Source of the DNA: JBNJGB01 sp051747385
GTDB taxonomy: Bacteria > Myxococcota_A > UBA9042 > PHBI01 > JACKFB01
Direction of reading: 5' to 3'
Assembly (NCBI GenBank): GCA_051747385.1
Contig: JBNJGB010000005.1
Coordinates: 62,001-126,000 of the forward strand
DNA length: 64,000 nucleotides
Position 1 is the first letter of the stretch; every line of letters begins with the position of its first letter. Under the pieces are notes generated by a model, which ran no database searches, was not told the DNA's origin, and saw only the letters and a list, made by a program, of their open reading frames with translations. The position numbers and the translations under genes were made by a program. Shown one piece after another: positions 8,568 through 16,846 of this stretch.

Positions 8568-9336
8568 GGCCGGCCTTCGCCTCCTCCCAGAGGGCGTCCA
8601 GGGTCTCCAGGTCGGCGTCCTCGGGGCGCAGGCCGCGCTCGTCGAGGCGCTCCCGGATGATCCGGAACCGCTCCAGGAAGCGATCGGTGGTGTCGCGGAG
8701 GGCCAGCTCCGGGTCCGTGTCCAGGTGCCGGGACACGTTCACCGCGGCGAACAGGATGTCGCCCAGCTCGTCGGCGGCCGCGGCCGGGTCCCCCGCGGCC
8801 ATGGCCTCCCGGAGCTCTGCGATCTCCTCCTCGAGCTTGTCCAGGGGGCCCTCCACCTCGGACCAGTCGAAGCCCATCTTCGAGGCCTTCTTCCCGACCT
8901 TGGCCGCGCGGGTGAGCGCCGGCAGGGCCCGGGGCACGTCCTCGATGCCGCCCCGCCCCTCCTCGCGCTTCAGCTCCTCCCAGCGCCGGGCAACCGCCTC
9001 CGGGTCCGAGGCGTCCTCCTCGCCGAACACGTGGGGGTGGCGGCGGAGCAGCTTCTCCGAGATGGCGTCCACCACGTCGGCCAGCTCGAACTCGCCGGCC
9101 TCCTCGCGGATGCGCGACTGGAAGACCACCTGGAACAGGAGGTCCCCGAGCTCGTCGCAGTGGGCGTCCGGGTCGTCGCCGTCCATGACCTCGAGGACCT
9201 CGTAGGACTCCTCGAGGAGGTAGCGGCGCAGGCTCCGAAGGGACTGCTCCAGGTCCCAGGGGCAACCGCCCTCCGGGTCGCGGAGCCGCGCCATGACCTC
9301 CTGGAGGCGGCCCAGATCCGGGTCGCGGGAGGACAC
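8548..9336 (-). CDS. mazG: Nucleoside triphosphate pyrophosphohydrolase MazG
   Basis: A 262-residue enzyme with two tandem MazG domains, the same length as the E. coli protein. It hydrolyses (d)NTPs to monophosphates and pyrophosphate. The first domain shows CPWDLEQSLRSL and EELGDLLFQVVFQ. The second shows ADELGDILFAAVNVSRHL. The ExxE...D metal-binding pattern is present in both. The GTG at 9336 was chosen because it lands on the conserved N-terminal region and follows GGAGGAG. It starts 5 bp after the upstream lipoprotein stop and runs 20 bp into murJ. Confidence 0.95.
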   Translation of the reverse strand: MSSRDPDLGRLQEVMARLRDPEGGCPWDLEQSLRSLRRYLLEESYEVLEVMDGDDPDAHCDELGDLLFQVVFQSRIREEAGEFELADVVDAISEKLLRRHPHVFGEEDASDPEAVARRWEELKREEGRGGIEDVPRALPALTRAAKVGKKASKMGFDWSEVEGPLDKLEEEIAELREAMAAGDPAAAADELGDILFAAVNVSRHLDTDPELALRDTTDRFLERFRIIRERLDERGLRPEDADLETLDALWEEAKAGLERREG

Positions 9337-9341
9337 CGGGG

Positions 9342-10814
9342 CTACTTCTCCTCCGAGGGAGCGGAGCGCTCGCGCTCCTTCGTCGGCTCCTCGCCCTCCA
9401 GCGCCTCGGAGCCCTCCGGGGCCTCCTTGGCCTTCTCGGCCGCCTCGCGCGCCGCACCCGCGGCCTTGCGCGCGCCGGGAGCGGCCGGGATACGCTGGAT
9501 GCCTCCCGCCCGCGGGCTGGTAGAGAAGCGCAGGGTGCCGAACCCCGAGGTGTTGTGGAAGTCGCCGCCGGCCGGGGACCAGGCGCCCATGAACCCGCCG
9601 CCCGACGGGCCCTTCGCGTCGATGCGGTAGAAGTTCACGGCCCACTCCGTGCCGTCGGTCGGCGGGCCGTCGACCCCGGGGAGCTCGTCCCAGGGGATGG
9701 CCACCTCGACGGTCCAGCCCTCATCGGTCACGTCGTCGTCGCGGGAGTTCACGGAGCCCCGGAGGTCCACCTCCGCCTTCATGCCCTCCAAGTCGAGCTT
9801 CTCGGCGGCCTCCTTCCAGGCCGGCGTCCGGTGGCTGGAGAAGACGGCGTCGAAGATCTCGCCGGTCGGCGAGACCTGGATCTCCACGTAGTCCTTCCCG
9901 TCGCGGCCCGGATCCAGGTAGATCTCCACCACGTCCTGCTTCCAGAGCGTGGCGTCGCGGCCCTCGTGCTCGTTCCAGATGTCCCCGTCGCGGGAGGCGA
10001 AACCGACGTAGAGGTGCTCGTCGTCCCAGGTGACCCGGGCCTGCGTGAGCCGCTTCGGCGCGAGGCGCTGGCCGCCGGGCTGCACGAACGGCCGGCTGGG
10101 GCGAGCGTGCCGCCAGGCCGGGTCGTCCAGCTCGCCGTCGATGGCCGGGGCCTCCTCGGCCTTGTGGGCGATGAGCTTCCGGGGCTTCGGCTTGCGCTCG
10201 ACGCCGGCCCCCTCGCCCTCCTTCTGCTTCTTGCCCTCGATGTCGAGGGTGGCGGCCTCGATGCGACCGTCGCCGTCGAGCGGCACCTCCACCTCGTCCG
10301 GGTTGGTGACCTTCATGCGGACGTTCTCCTGCCGCTCCGACCACGCCTCCTCGTCGAAGATGCCCACGAACAGCTTGGCGGGGCCGTCCGGGAAGTCCCC
10401 GGCGACCTGGATCGTCTGCCGATCCTCGACGATGTCGCCCTTCTTCCACTTGCCGACCGGGTACAGCTCCCCGACGGCCTGGTGGTCGTGCACGGTGCGT
10501 TTCTTCCCGGGCGCCTCCAGGTGCACGAAGATCTTCCAGTCCCCCTCCAGGTCCTCGAGGGCCTTCCAGTACCAGGTGACCTGGAGCGGCTGACCGGCCT
10601 TCACCTCTTCGGGGGACAGATCGACGCCGATCAGCTCGACCTTGCCGTCCATGTGGGCGTGGATCGGGTGATCGGGCGTGGGCGCCTCGTCGAGCAGCGC
10701 CTCGCCTATCTCCTGCTGCTGCTCCTTGGTGAGCACCACCTTGCGGGGCTTCTTGCACGCGGGCGCCGCCACGAGCAGCGTCAGCGCGGACACGAGGAGC
10801 ACGGCCTGCTTCAT
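9342..10814 (-). CDS. Lipoprotein with a CBM9-like carbohydrate-binding domain
   Basis: A 490-residue probable lipoprotein, with cysteine 20 in the lipobox AAPAC. Residues about 50-180 form an Ig-like beta domain (QVTWYWKALEDLEGDWKIFVHLE). From about residue 225 there is a family 9-type carbohydrate-binding (DOMON-like) domain. It starts IDGELDDPAWRHA and runs through VTWDDEHLYVGFASRDGD and VVEIYLDPG to TVEVAIPWDELPG. The C-terminal tail is Ala/Glu/Lys-rich and low in complexity. A strong GGAGGAGG precedes the ATG. It leads the mazG-murJ operon, hinting at an envelope polysaccharide role, which is inference. Confidence 0.85.
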   Translation of the reverse strand: MKQAVLLVSALTLLVAAPACKKPRKVVLTKEQQQEIGEALLDEAPTPDHPIHAHMDGKVELIGVDLSPEEVKAGQPLQVTWYWKALEDLEGDWKIFVHLEAPGKKRTVHDHQAVGELYPVGKWKKGDIVEDRQTIQVAGDFPDGPAKLFVGIFDEEAWSERQENVRMKVTNPDEVEVPLDGDGRIEAATLDIEGKKQKEGEGAGVERKPKPRKLIAHKAEEAPAIDGELDDPAWRHARPSRPFVQPGGQRLAPKRLTQARVTWDDEHLYVGFASRDGDIWNEHEGRDATLWKQDVVEIYLDPGRDGKDYVEIQVSPTGEIFDAVFSSHRTPAWKEAAEKLDLEGMKAEVDLRGSVNSRDDDVTDEGWTVEVAIPWDELPGVDGPPTDGTEWAVNFYRIDAKGPSGGGFMGAWSPAGGDFHNTSGFGTLRFSTSPRAGGIQRIPAAPGARKAAGAAREAAEKAKEAPEGSEALEGEEPTKERERSAPSEEK

Positions 10815-10890
10815 GGGGACCTCCTCCGGACGGACCACAGCGGTCGGGTGGAGGTGGGGTACCCCGGATCCCACCCCTTTTCAACCCGGC

Positions 10891-10902
10891 GCGTATATAC
10901 GC
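10891..10902. promoter_or_regulatory. 12-bp perfect palindrome upstream of the CBM9 lipoprotein operon
   Basis: GCGTATATACGC is a perfect inverted repeat and an AT-rich island in very GC-rich DNA. It lies 77 bp upstream of the minus-strand lipoprotein start and about 150 bp from the divergent ATPase gene. It may be an operator or part of a promoter. Confidence 0.4.
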
Positions 10903-10904
10903 AG

Positions 10905-10924
10905 CCTGCCGGCCTCCCGGCAGG
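10905..10924. repeat. Short hairpin in the divergent intergenic region
   Basis: Arms CCTGCCGG (10905-10912) and CCGGCAGG (10917-10924) enclose a 4-nt loop. It sits directly beside the 12-bp palindrome and 16 bp before the larger 17-bp inverted repeat. Confidence 0.45.
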
Positions 10925-10940
10925 GGCCGGAGAGGCCCGC

Positions 10941-11001
10941 CCCAAATCCGTCGCCTGTTCCGGCATTCGCCCACCGATACGGCCCAGGCGACGGATTTGG
11001 G
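10941..11001. repeat. 17-bp perfect inverted repeat between divergent promoters
   Basis: CCCAAATCCGTCGCCTG at 10941-10957 is the exact reverse complement of 10985-11001, with a 27-bp spacer. The two flanking genes diverge, so this is not a transcription terminator. It ends 15 bp before the -35 box of the ATPase gene. A looped operator pair, or a dispersed repeat, are the main options. Confidence 0.7.
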
Positions 11002-11015
11002 CCCGCGGAACGCAG

Positions 11016-11044
11016 TTGTCGGCGGGGTGCTTTGCCTCTAACCT
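11016..11044 (+). promoter_or_regulatory. Promoter of the ArsA-like ATPase gene, probably leaderless
   Basis: TTGTCG (11016-11021), a 17-bp spacer and TAACCT (11039-11044). Initiation about 7 nt downstream would fall only 3-4 nt before the ATG at 11055. No Shine-Dalgarno sequence precedes that ATG, which supports a leaderless transcript. Confidence 0.55.
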
Positions 11045-11054
11045 GCCCCGGCCC

Positions 11055-12023
11055 ATGAAGACCCCCTTTCCGGACAAGCGCTTCGTGATCATCGCCGGCA
11101 AGGGCGGCGTGGGGAAGAGCACCATGTGCGCCGCGCTGGGGCTGGCCGCGGCGCGCGCGGGTCTCCGGACGATCGTGGCGGAGCTGAACACCCGGGAGAA
11201 GGTCCCGACGTTCTTCGGGAAGAAGGCCCACGGCTACGAGCCGGTGGAGCTCCGGAAGAACCTGTTCAGCCTCAACATCCAGCCGGAGCCGGCCCTGCAC
11301 GAGTACGCGCTGCGCAAGGTGCGCTTCGAGCGGGTGTACCGGACGGTCTTCGAGAACGACGCGGTCAAGCGGCTGCTCAAGATGATCCCGGGCATGAACG
11401 AGCTGCTGCTGCTGGGCAAGGCCTTCGACCTCGAGCGGGAGGAGGACGACCAGGGGAAGCGCGCCTGGGACCTGGTGATCGTGGACGCCCCGGCGACGGG
11501 CCACGGTCTGAGCCTGCTGCGGCTCCCCCAGGCCATCCTGGAGGTGATCCAGACCGGCCCCATGGCCGACGAGGTGCGCTCGATGCGCCGCCTCCTCACG
11601 GATCCGAAGCGCACCATGATCAACGTGGTGACGCTCCCCGAGGAGATGCCGGTCCGCGAGACCCTGGAGCTGCTCCAGCAGGTGGACGAGGTCCTGGAGA
11701 TCCCCAAGGGCTACCTCCTCGTCAACGGCGTCTGGCCGACCCTCGTGGACGACTACGACCGGGAGATCCTGACCACCTTCCGCGAGGAGGCCCAGGGCCG
11801 CGACGAGATCGTCGACGGCGCCCTGGCCTGCCTGGGCGCCCTCATGCGTCGCCGGAGCTTCCAGGAGGAGTACCTCGCCGAGCTCCGCCGCGAGATCACG
11901 GACATCCCCCACATCGAGATCCCGTTCCTGTTCGTGCGGGAGTTCGGCGCGGACGCCATCCGCACCCTGAGCGACCACGTCGTCCGCGAGATGGAGAAGG
12001 CCTCGGCTCGCCGCGACCGGTAG
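11055..12023 (+). CDS. ArsA-family (anion-transporting-type) ATPase
   Basis: A 322-residue single-domain P-loop ATPase of the ArsA/GET3 class. The deviant Walker A GKGGVGKST is at residues 15-23. The switch region VIVDAPATGHGLSLLRLPQ and a long helical part are typical of the bacterial ArsA-like proteins. Arsenite-binding cysteines are not evident and no ArsB is nearby, so arsenic efflux is unlikely. A role in protein targeting or another ATP-driven maturation is possible. Many Actinobacteria and Myxococcota carry such genes in pairs, but only one is present here. The start lacks a ribosome-binding site (see promoter entry). Confidence 0.88.
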   Translation: MKTPFPDKRFVIIAGKGGVGKSTMCAALGLAAARAGLRTIVAELNTREKVPTFFGKKAHGYEPVELRKNLFSLNIQPEPALHEYALRKVRFERVYRTVFENDAVKRLLKMIPGMNELLLLGKAFDLEREEDDQGKRAWDLVIVDAPATGHGLSLLRLPQAILEVIQTGPMADEVRSMRRLLTDPKRTMINVVTLPEEMPVRETLELLQQVDEVLEIPKGYLLVNGVWPTLVDDYDREILTTFREEAQGRDEIVDGALACLGALMRRRSFQEEYLAELRREITDIPHIEIPFLFVREFGADAIRTLSDHVVREMEKASARRDR

Positions 12024-12054
12024 TGGGGTCAAACCTACTCACTTCTCACTTTTC
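12024..12054. other. AT-richer island after the ATPase stop
   Basis: The 31 bp after the stop codon carry the sequence GGGGTCAAACCTACTC followed by a near-duplicate of ACTTCTC/CACTTTTC. This composition is unlike the surrounding DNA. It could be a dispersed extragenic motif; no hairpin is visible. Confidence 0.3.
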
Positions 12055-12148
12055 GGCGGACGAGCCGGCGCCCGTGGACCGCGAGCCGACCACCGCGGAC
12101 GGCGGTCCTACCGCATCCTCTCCCGTCGAGAGGCCGGGGTGACGCAGC

Positions 12149-12177
12149 TTGTCCGGCTGCGGCCCCCGTTCTACCCT
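12149..12177 (+). promoter_or_regulatory. Candidate promoter of the M16 peptidase pair
   Basis: TTGTCC (12149-12154), 17-bp spacer, TACCCT (12172-12177). The first gene starts at 12206, preceded by GGAGG at 12196-12200. Confidence 0.55.
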
Positions 12178-12205
12178 CGCGAGACAAGGACAGGCGGAGG
12201 CAGCG

Positions 12206-13582
12206 ATGGCGAAGGCGAACGGCGGGGCTCCCACGCCGGACCTGGCATCCCTCAACCGGAGGAGGCCGGAGACGGCGCGCGTGGAGAAGGTCGCCGACCA
12301 GCGGCGCGGCCCGGCGCTCATCGAAAAGTTCAGGCTCGGAAACGGCCTGCGGGTGATCGTCTGGGAGGACCACCGGGCGCCGGTGTTCTCGTTCCACACC
12401 TGGTTCGGCGTGGGCTCGCGCCACGAGCGGATCGGCCGGACCGGGATGGCCCACCTCTTCGAGCACCTGCTGTTCAAGGCGACGAAGAACCTCCCGGAGG
12501 GGGAGTTCGACCGGATCATGGAGCGCCACGGGGCGCAGACCAACGCCGCGACCTGGGTGGACTGGACCTACTACCGGGCGAAGCTGCCCGCCGGGAACCT
12601 GGAGCTGGTCTGCCGCCTGGAGGCGGACCGCATGGAGAACATGATCCTCGACGACCACCAGCTCGAGAGCGAGCGGGAGGTGGTGGTCAACGAGCGGCTC
12701 CTGCGCGTGGACAACGACCCGGACGGACGCCTGTTCGAGGAGCTGTACGCCCTGGCGTTCCGGAAGCACCCCTATCGCTGGCCCACCATCGGCTGGATGG
12801 AGGACATCCGGGCCATCACCCTGGACGACTGCCTGGACTTCTATCGCCGCTTCTACGCACCCAACAACGCCACCATCGTCATCGTGGGCGACGTGGACAC
12901 CGGCGAGGCGCTGGAGACCATCCAGCGCTTCTACGGCCACCTGGAGGCCCAGGACATCCCGCGGGAGGCCCTGCCCGAGGAGCCGCCCCAGACGGAGGAG
13001 CGTCGCAAGAGCCTGGACCTGTCCATCACGGCCGAGAAGGGCCTGTTCGCCTGGCACGCGCCGTCGACCGACGACCCGGACCAGGCCGCCCTCGAGATCC
13101 TCGACGAGATCCTCACCGGCGGCGAGTCCTCGCGCCTGTACAAGTCCCTGGTGACCGACCTGGAGCTGGCGAGCCAGCTCGGAGGCTGGGCGGCGTCCTG
13201 GCACGACCCCGGCCTGTACGAGATCGGCATCGACATGCGGCCGGGCGCAGCGCTGGCTGACGCGGAGCGCGTGCTCGACGAGACCCTCGACGAGCTGATG
13301 GACAGCCGCGTGAGCGAGCGCGAGCTGGCCAAGGCGCGCAACGGCCTCGAGGCCATCTTCCTGCGCGGTCTGGCCGGGACCGGCAACCGGGCGCGCAGCC
13401 TCGGGGACGCCGAGACGACCGCGGGGGACTTCCGCTGGCTGTTCCGCCACGTGGAGGCCCTCCGGGAGGTGACCGCAGACGACGTCCTCCGGGTCGCGCG
13501 CCGCGTACTGCCCCGGAGCAACCGCACCGTGCTGATCGGACGCCCCGCAGCGGCCGAAGGCGAAGGAGGAGACGCCTCGTGA
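12206..13582 (+). CDS. M16 family zinc metallopeptidase (active subunit)
   Basis: A 458-residue pitrilysin/processing-peptidase-type protease. The inverted zinc motif HxxEH is present as HLFEH (H83, E86, H87). The distal zinc ligand is E163 in VVVNERLLRV. The RLYKSLVTDLELA region and the C-terminal M16 half are intact. The ATG at 12206 is chosen because GGAGG lies 5 nt upstream. It overlaps the second M16 gene by 4 bp, suggesting the products form a heterodimer like mitochondrial MPP alpha/beta. No clear signal peptide is seen, although related bacterial pairs are often periplasmic. Confidence 0.93.
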   Translation: MAKANGGAPTPDLASLNRRRPETARVEKVADQRRGPALIEKFRLGNGLRVIVWEDHRAPVFSFHTWFGVGSRHERIGRTGMAHLFEHLLFKATKNLPEGEFDRIMERHGAQTNAATWVDWTYYRAKLPAGNLELVCRLEADRMENMILDDHQLESEREVVVNERLLRVDNDPDGRLFEELYALAFRKHPYRWPTIGWMEDIRAITLDDCLDFYRRFYAPNNATIVIVGDVDTGEALETIQRFYGHLEAQDIPREALPEEPPQTEERRKSLDLSITAEKGLFAWHAPSTDDPDQAALEILDEILTGGESSRLYKSLVTDLELASQLGGWAASWHDPGLYEIGIDMRPGAALADAERVLDETLDELMDSRVSERELAKARNGLEAIFLRGLAGTGNRARSLGDAETTAGDFRWLFRHVEALREVTADDVLRVARRVLPRSNRTVLIGRPAAAEGEGGDAS

Positions 13583-14865
13583 TCGACGACCGCGACATCC
13601 TCCTGGTGGAGGACCACGTCCGCCCCATCGCCACCTTCCAGCTCACCCTCCGCACGGGGCTGCTAGACGATCCGCCCGGCAAGGAGGGCCTCGCGTACCT
13701 GACGGGCGAGATGCTCCTCCGCGGAGCGGGCGACCTGTCGCAGGAGCGGATCACCGAGGAGCTGGACTACCTGGGGGCGACCCTGCACGTCGCCACGGGG
13801 CGGGACGTGACGTCCGTGACGGGCGACGCCCTGGTCCGGAACCTCGACGCCTTCGAGGACCTGGTGTCCACGGTCCTCCTCGAGCCGACCTTCCCCCAGG
13901 AGGAGCTGGACAAGCTGAAGCGCCAGACCCTGGCGCAGCTCCAGCAGATCCGGGACCACGACCCCATCCTCGGCCAGCACTTCTTCGTGCGGCGGCTGTT
14001 CCATGACCACCCCTACGGCCGCCCCCTACGCGGGACCGAGGGATCCATCACCCGCATCACCCGCGAGGACGTGGTGGACTTCTACCGGCGCCGCTACCGT
14101 TCGGCCGACGTGCTGGTGGGCGCAGCGGGAGACGTGGAGCGGGACCGGGTCCGCGCGTTCGCCGAGGCCACGGCGGGGCGCCTCCCCGACGAGCCGGCGC
14201 CGCAGGTGGACGTCCCGGCCGTGGAGGGGCCCGACGGCTACCGCGTGACCCTCGTGGACAAGCCGGGGCGCAGCCAGACCCAGATCTTCGTGGGCCACCC
14301 CACCCTCCACGCGACCCACGAGGACTACGTCCCGCTGCAGATGGGCAACGTGGTGTTCGGGGGGACCTTCACGTCGCGGCTCAGCCAGGAGATCCGCGAA
14401 AAGCGCGGCTGGAGCTACGGCGCGTACAGCTTCCTCCACGTGGATCGCAACCTGGGGACCTGCCTGCTGCGCTTCTACCCCTCCAAGAAGGACGCCGTGC
14501 CGGCCCTGAAGGTCGCGGACGACCTCTTCCGCAGCCTGGCGCGTGACGGCGTCACGGACGAGGAGCTGGAGGCCGCCCGCAGCTACGTGGTCCACAGCCA
14601 CCCCATGCGCGTCGAGACGGCCGAGAAGGAGCTCCACGAGCGCCTGTCGGCCCGGCTGCTCGAACGCCCGATCGACTGGCACGAGCGCTTCGTGGAGCGC
14701 GTCCGGGACGTCACCCGCGACGAGGTGAACGCCGCCCTCCGCCGCCACCTGACCCCGGATCGGGTCGTGACGTGCGTCGTGTGCACGGCCGACGACCTGC
14801 ACCCCGACCTGGTGGCCTGGGACCGGGTCGACTCCGTCGAGGTGGCGGACTACCGGGAGCGCTGA
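13579..14865 (+). CDS. M16 family peptidase-like protein (non-catalytic partner)
   Basis: A 428-residue M16-fold protein. The position of the zinc motif reads YLTGEMLLRG, so HxxEH is absent and no zinc site is expected. The substrate-binding R/Y region IREKRGWSYGAYSF is retained, as in the non-catalytic subunits of M16B heterodimers. It starts with GTG in a GTGA overlap with the active subunit. A strong hairpin lies just after the stop. Together the pair probably forms one clamshell protease that degrades short peptides. Confidence 0.92.
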   Translation: MIDDRDILLVEDHVRPIATFQLTLRTGLLDDPPGKEGLAYLTGEMLLRGAGDLSQERITEELDYLGATLHVATGRDVTSVTGDALVRNLDAFEDLVSTVLLEPTFPQEELDKLKRQTLAQLQQIRDHDPILGQHFFVRRLFHDHPYGRPLRGTEGSITRITREDVVDFYRRRYRSADVLVGAAGDVERDRVRAFAEATAGRLPDEPAPQVDVPAVEGPDGYRVTLVDKPGRSQTQIFVGHPTLHATHEDYVPLQMGNVVFGGTFTSRLSQEIREKRGWSYGAYSFLHVDRNLGTCLLRFYPSKKDAVPALKVADDLFRSLARDGVTDEELEAARSYVVHSHPMRVETAEKELHERLSARLLERPIDWHERFVERVRDVTRDEVNAALRRHLTPDRVVTCVVCTADDLHPDLVAWDRVDSVEVADYRER

Positions 14866-14879
14866 GCACTGAACGAAGA

Positions 14880-14908
14880 AGGGCGCCCGACTCGTGGCCG
14901 GGCGCCCT
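14880..14908. terminator. Bidirectional terminator hairpin
   Basis: AGGGCGCCCG (14880-14889) pairs perfectly with CGGGCGCCCT (14899-14908) across a 9-nt loop. It lies in the 65-bp gap between two convergent genes and can serve both. No U-tract follows. Confidence 0.75.
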
Positions 14909-14930
14909 CCTCGTGCTCCATGGCGTCGGG

Positions 14931-15896
14931 CTACTCGCCCTTGAGCCGCTTGAGGGCCTTCGGCGCCAGCGTGACGCGGATGAAGTCGTACGCGTCCATG
15001 AGGTCGCGGGGCTTCAGGCCGGCGTCCTCGAGGTGCTTGCGGGCGTCCTTCGCCATCTCCTGGAACTCCAGGTACTGCTTGGCGGTGGGCTTGCTCGCGT
15101 AGCGCAGGCGCGGACGGAGCCACTTGGACTGCCGGCGGAAGCTGCTCGGGCGCACGCAGACGTGCTCCTCGGGGTGCACCAGGGCCGGCAGCACCGTCGC
15201 GAGCTGCCAGGTGGGGTGCTCGCCGCGGCTCGGCGTGACCACGTCCACGAAGCGATCGAAGCGCTCCGAGAAGTCGTCCTCGCCGTACAGGAGGTCCCGC
15301 ACGGTGCGGGCGAAGGCCTCGACCTGATCACCGGGCAGGTCGTCGATGGGCTGGAGATCCGCCGACGGGCGCACGAGGTCCGTGCGCTTGAGCGCCTCCA
15401 CGACAGCGTCGCGGACGCCCTCGAAGTCGCCCTTGCCGATCATGTCGTCGAGGGCCTCGCGGGAGAGCTTCTCGGCGGCCTGGTCGATGGCCTGCTGGCG
15501 GTGGCGCTTCAAGCGCCGGGACGACTCCTCGCCCCGGATCCCCTCGCTCCACGCGGTGTCCTGGAAACCCTCCGGGTACATCATGCGGAACACGCGCACC
15601 TGGTCGTCGAAGGTCACCGCCTGCTTGGGCGAGCCGCCGGCGTCCTCGATGGCCTGCTTCCGGGCGCGGGAGAGGTCCAGCTTCTTCTGCAGCTCTGCGA
15701 GGACCTCGACCGCCTCCTCGGGCGCCTCGTCCACCTCCTCGAGGAGGTTGTAGAAGCCCTTCTTGAACGTCCGGATCCGGCCGTCCTGGAACTGGAAGCG
15801 CCGCCGGTTGGGGCCCTCCGACGCGAGGATGGCGAAGCCCCACTGCTCGCGCTTGACGTGCCGGTACAGGGTCATCGAGTTCGTCCCTTCGGACAT
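14931..15896 (-). CDS. Uncharacterised 321-residue protein
   Basis: A cytoplasmic protein of unknown function, with no signal peptide or membrane segment. Residues about 8-45 (WGFAILASEGPNRRRFQFQDG and following) look like a small SH3-like barrel of the CarD/DUF3553 type; this is a weak resemblance. The middle is charged and helical (ARKQAIED, SRRLKRHRQQ). The C-terminal half has HPTWQLATVLPALVHPEEHV and a final helical domain DARKHLEDAGLKPRDLMDAY. It is convergent with the M16 pair and downstream of a 66-residue gene. An alternative start is the Met at residue 8. Confidence 0.75.
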   Translation of the reverse strand: MSEGTNSMTLYRHVKREQWGFAILASEGPNRRRFQFQDGRIRTFKKGFYNLLEEVDEAPEEAVEVLAELQKKLDLSRARKQAIEDAGGSPKQAVTFDDQVRVFRMMYPEGFQDTAWSEGIRGEESSRRLKRHRQQAIDQAAEKLSREALDDMIGKGDFEGVRDAVVEALKRTDLVRPSADLQPIDDLPGDQVEAFARTVRDLLYGEDDFSERFDRFVDVVTPSRGEHPTWQLATVLPALVHPEEHVCVRPSSFRRQSKWLRPRLRYASKPTAKQYLEFQEMAKDARKHLEDAGLKPRDLMDAYDFIRVTLAPKALKRLKGE

Positions 15897-15932
15897 GGAT
15901 GCTCTCCGCTCTGGGGGGATGCCGACGGACGA

Positions 15933-15951
15933 GGAGGGCGCCCTGCCCTCC
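15933..15951 (-). terminator. Small intercistronic hairpin
   Basis: GGAGGGC (15933-15939) pairs with GCCCTCC (15945-15951) over a 5-nt loop, between the 66-residue gene and the 321-residue gene on the minus strand. It may attenuate read-through or stabilise the upstream message. Confidence 0.35.
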
Positions 15952-15978
15952 CCGCCCTGCAGGTGTGGCGGGCCGTGC

Positions 15979-16179
15979 TCAGCCCCGGCGGCGCCGGTTG
16001 CGCGTCTCGTACAGGTACAGCTCCAGCGCGCCGTTGCGGTAGGTCAGCGACTCGCATCCGCTCTCGTCGTACACGGTCACCTTGCCGTGCTCTGCGTCGC
16101 TGATCTCCTTGGCGGCCTCGATGGCCTTCGCGCGGGTCTCGAACTCTTGCGTCTGCTCGCCGGTAACGACCGAGTACAT
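15979..16179 (-). CDS. Small conserved-looking protein (66 residues)
   Basis: A small soluble protein with AGGAGAACGG before the ATG at 16179, chosen over longer upstream starts. The layout is a beta strand (MYSVVTGEQTQEF), an Ala/Glu-rich helix (RAKAIEAAKEIS), and two further strands ending in ELYLYETR plus a basic tail. The strand-helix-strand pattern with EAI-AAKE resembles DUF2188-type proteins, but this is only suggestive. It precedes the 321-residue gene by 82 bp on the same strand. Confidence 0.65.
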   Translation of the reverse strand: MYSVVTGEQTQEFETRAKAIEAAKEISDAEHGKVTVYDESGCESLTYRNGALELYLYETRNRRRRG

Positions 16180-16477
16180 CCGTTCTCCTGACAGGGTTGG
16201 CTTTCGCTCTTGGGCTCTTGATTCCAGTGCGGCCGCGTGCCCGCGCGCACACGGCAGATGCCTCGGCGGGTTCGGGCGTGCAGTCTCGCTACGACTCTTC
16301 GGGTTGTGGAGGCGAGGTGGCGGCGAGGGCCGATCACACCGAAGGCGACTCGATCGCTCGAATCGCCCCACGCTCGCGCCCGGGGGCCTATAGCACACGA
16401 AGGGCTTGACAAGCAATGCTCACTCCCTTTGGGAGCAGGGCGATCGGGTTCTCCACGCCGGTCGGCTTCGTGCGGGA

Positions 16478-16495
16478 CCCCGGACGCGTCCGGGG
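16478..16495. repeat. 18-bp perfect palindrome
   Basis: CCCCGGACGCGTCCGGGG is self-complementary throughout. It could be an operator or the stem of a terminator. It is 350 bp from the nearest downstream start. Confidence 0.45.
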
Positions 16496-16504
16496 CTCAT
16501 CCAG

Positions 16505-16519
16505 CGGGCGAGACGCCCG
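16505..16519. repeat. Short GGCGAGACGCC-type hairpin
   Basis: CGGGCG (16505-16510), AGA loop, CGCCCG (16514-16519), followed by a CCC-rich tail. A similar stem with a GA-rich loop lies at 25631-25650. This suggests a small dispersed extragenic repeat. Confidence 0.4.
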
Positions 16520-16808
16520 TCGTCCCAGCCCTTCACCACGACATGGCCGGCCACACGCTGGGACCGCGGGCGTTTCGTGGCTGTCGCATTGGCGCCCGAG
16601 GGGGCCTGCGGAGCCCGCACACCCAGGAATCTGGGGCGCCGGCGTCGTCGCCGGCGTTCGATCCTCGGCCCCCTCCCGCGGCCGAGGAGGCCCGCGCTGC
16701 CGAAATGGACGAAGAGCGACGACCTCGCCCCGTCCACGCGGATGGCGCAGCCGGCAATCGCGCCGCCGTGGCAGAACTCGAAGGCTCTGTCACGTGTTCG
16801 AGCGAACC

Positions 16809-16837
16809 TTGCGCCATCGGCGGACCGTCCCTAGTCT
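16809..16837 (+). promoter_or_regulatory. Candidate promoter of the sulfatase gene, probably leaderless
   Basis: TTGCGC (16809-16814), 17-bp spacer, TAGTCT (16832-16837), then 9 nt to the ATG at 16847. No Shine-Dalgarno sequence is present. Confidence 0.45.
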
Positions 16838-16846
16838 TCCGCGGTC

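Larger units (their letters stand above)
16180..16846. other. 667-bp intergenic region between divergent genes
   Basis: No convincing coding sequence is seen. It holds an 18-bp perfect palindrome (16478-16495), a short hairpin of a possible dispersed type (16505-16519) and a candidate promoter for the sulfatase. A TTGCTT/TATAGG pair around 16388-16417 faces the minus-strand small gene with 18-bp spacing. The stretch between about 16560 and 16800 has no recognisable element. Confidence 0.5.

Noticed and set aside
11055..12023. Arsenite efflux ATPase assignment
   Set aside because: Family is ArsA-like, but no metal-binding cysteine set, second half, ArsB or ArsR gene is present.
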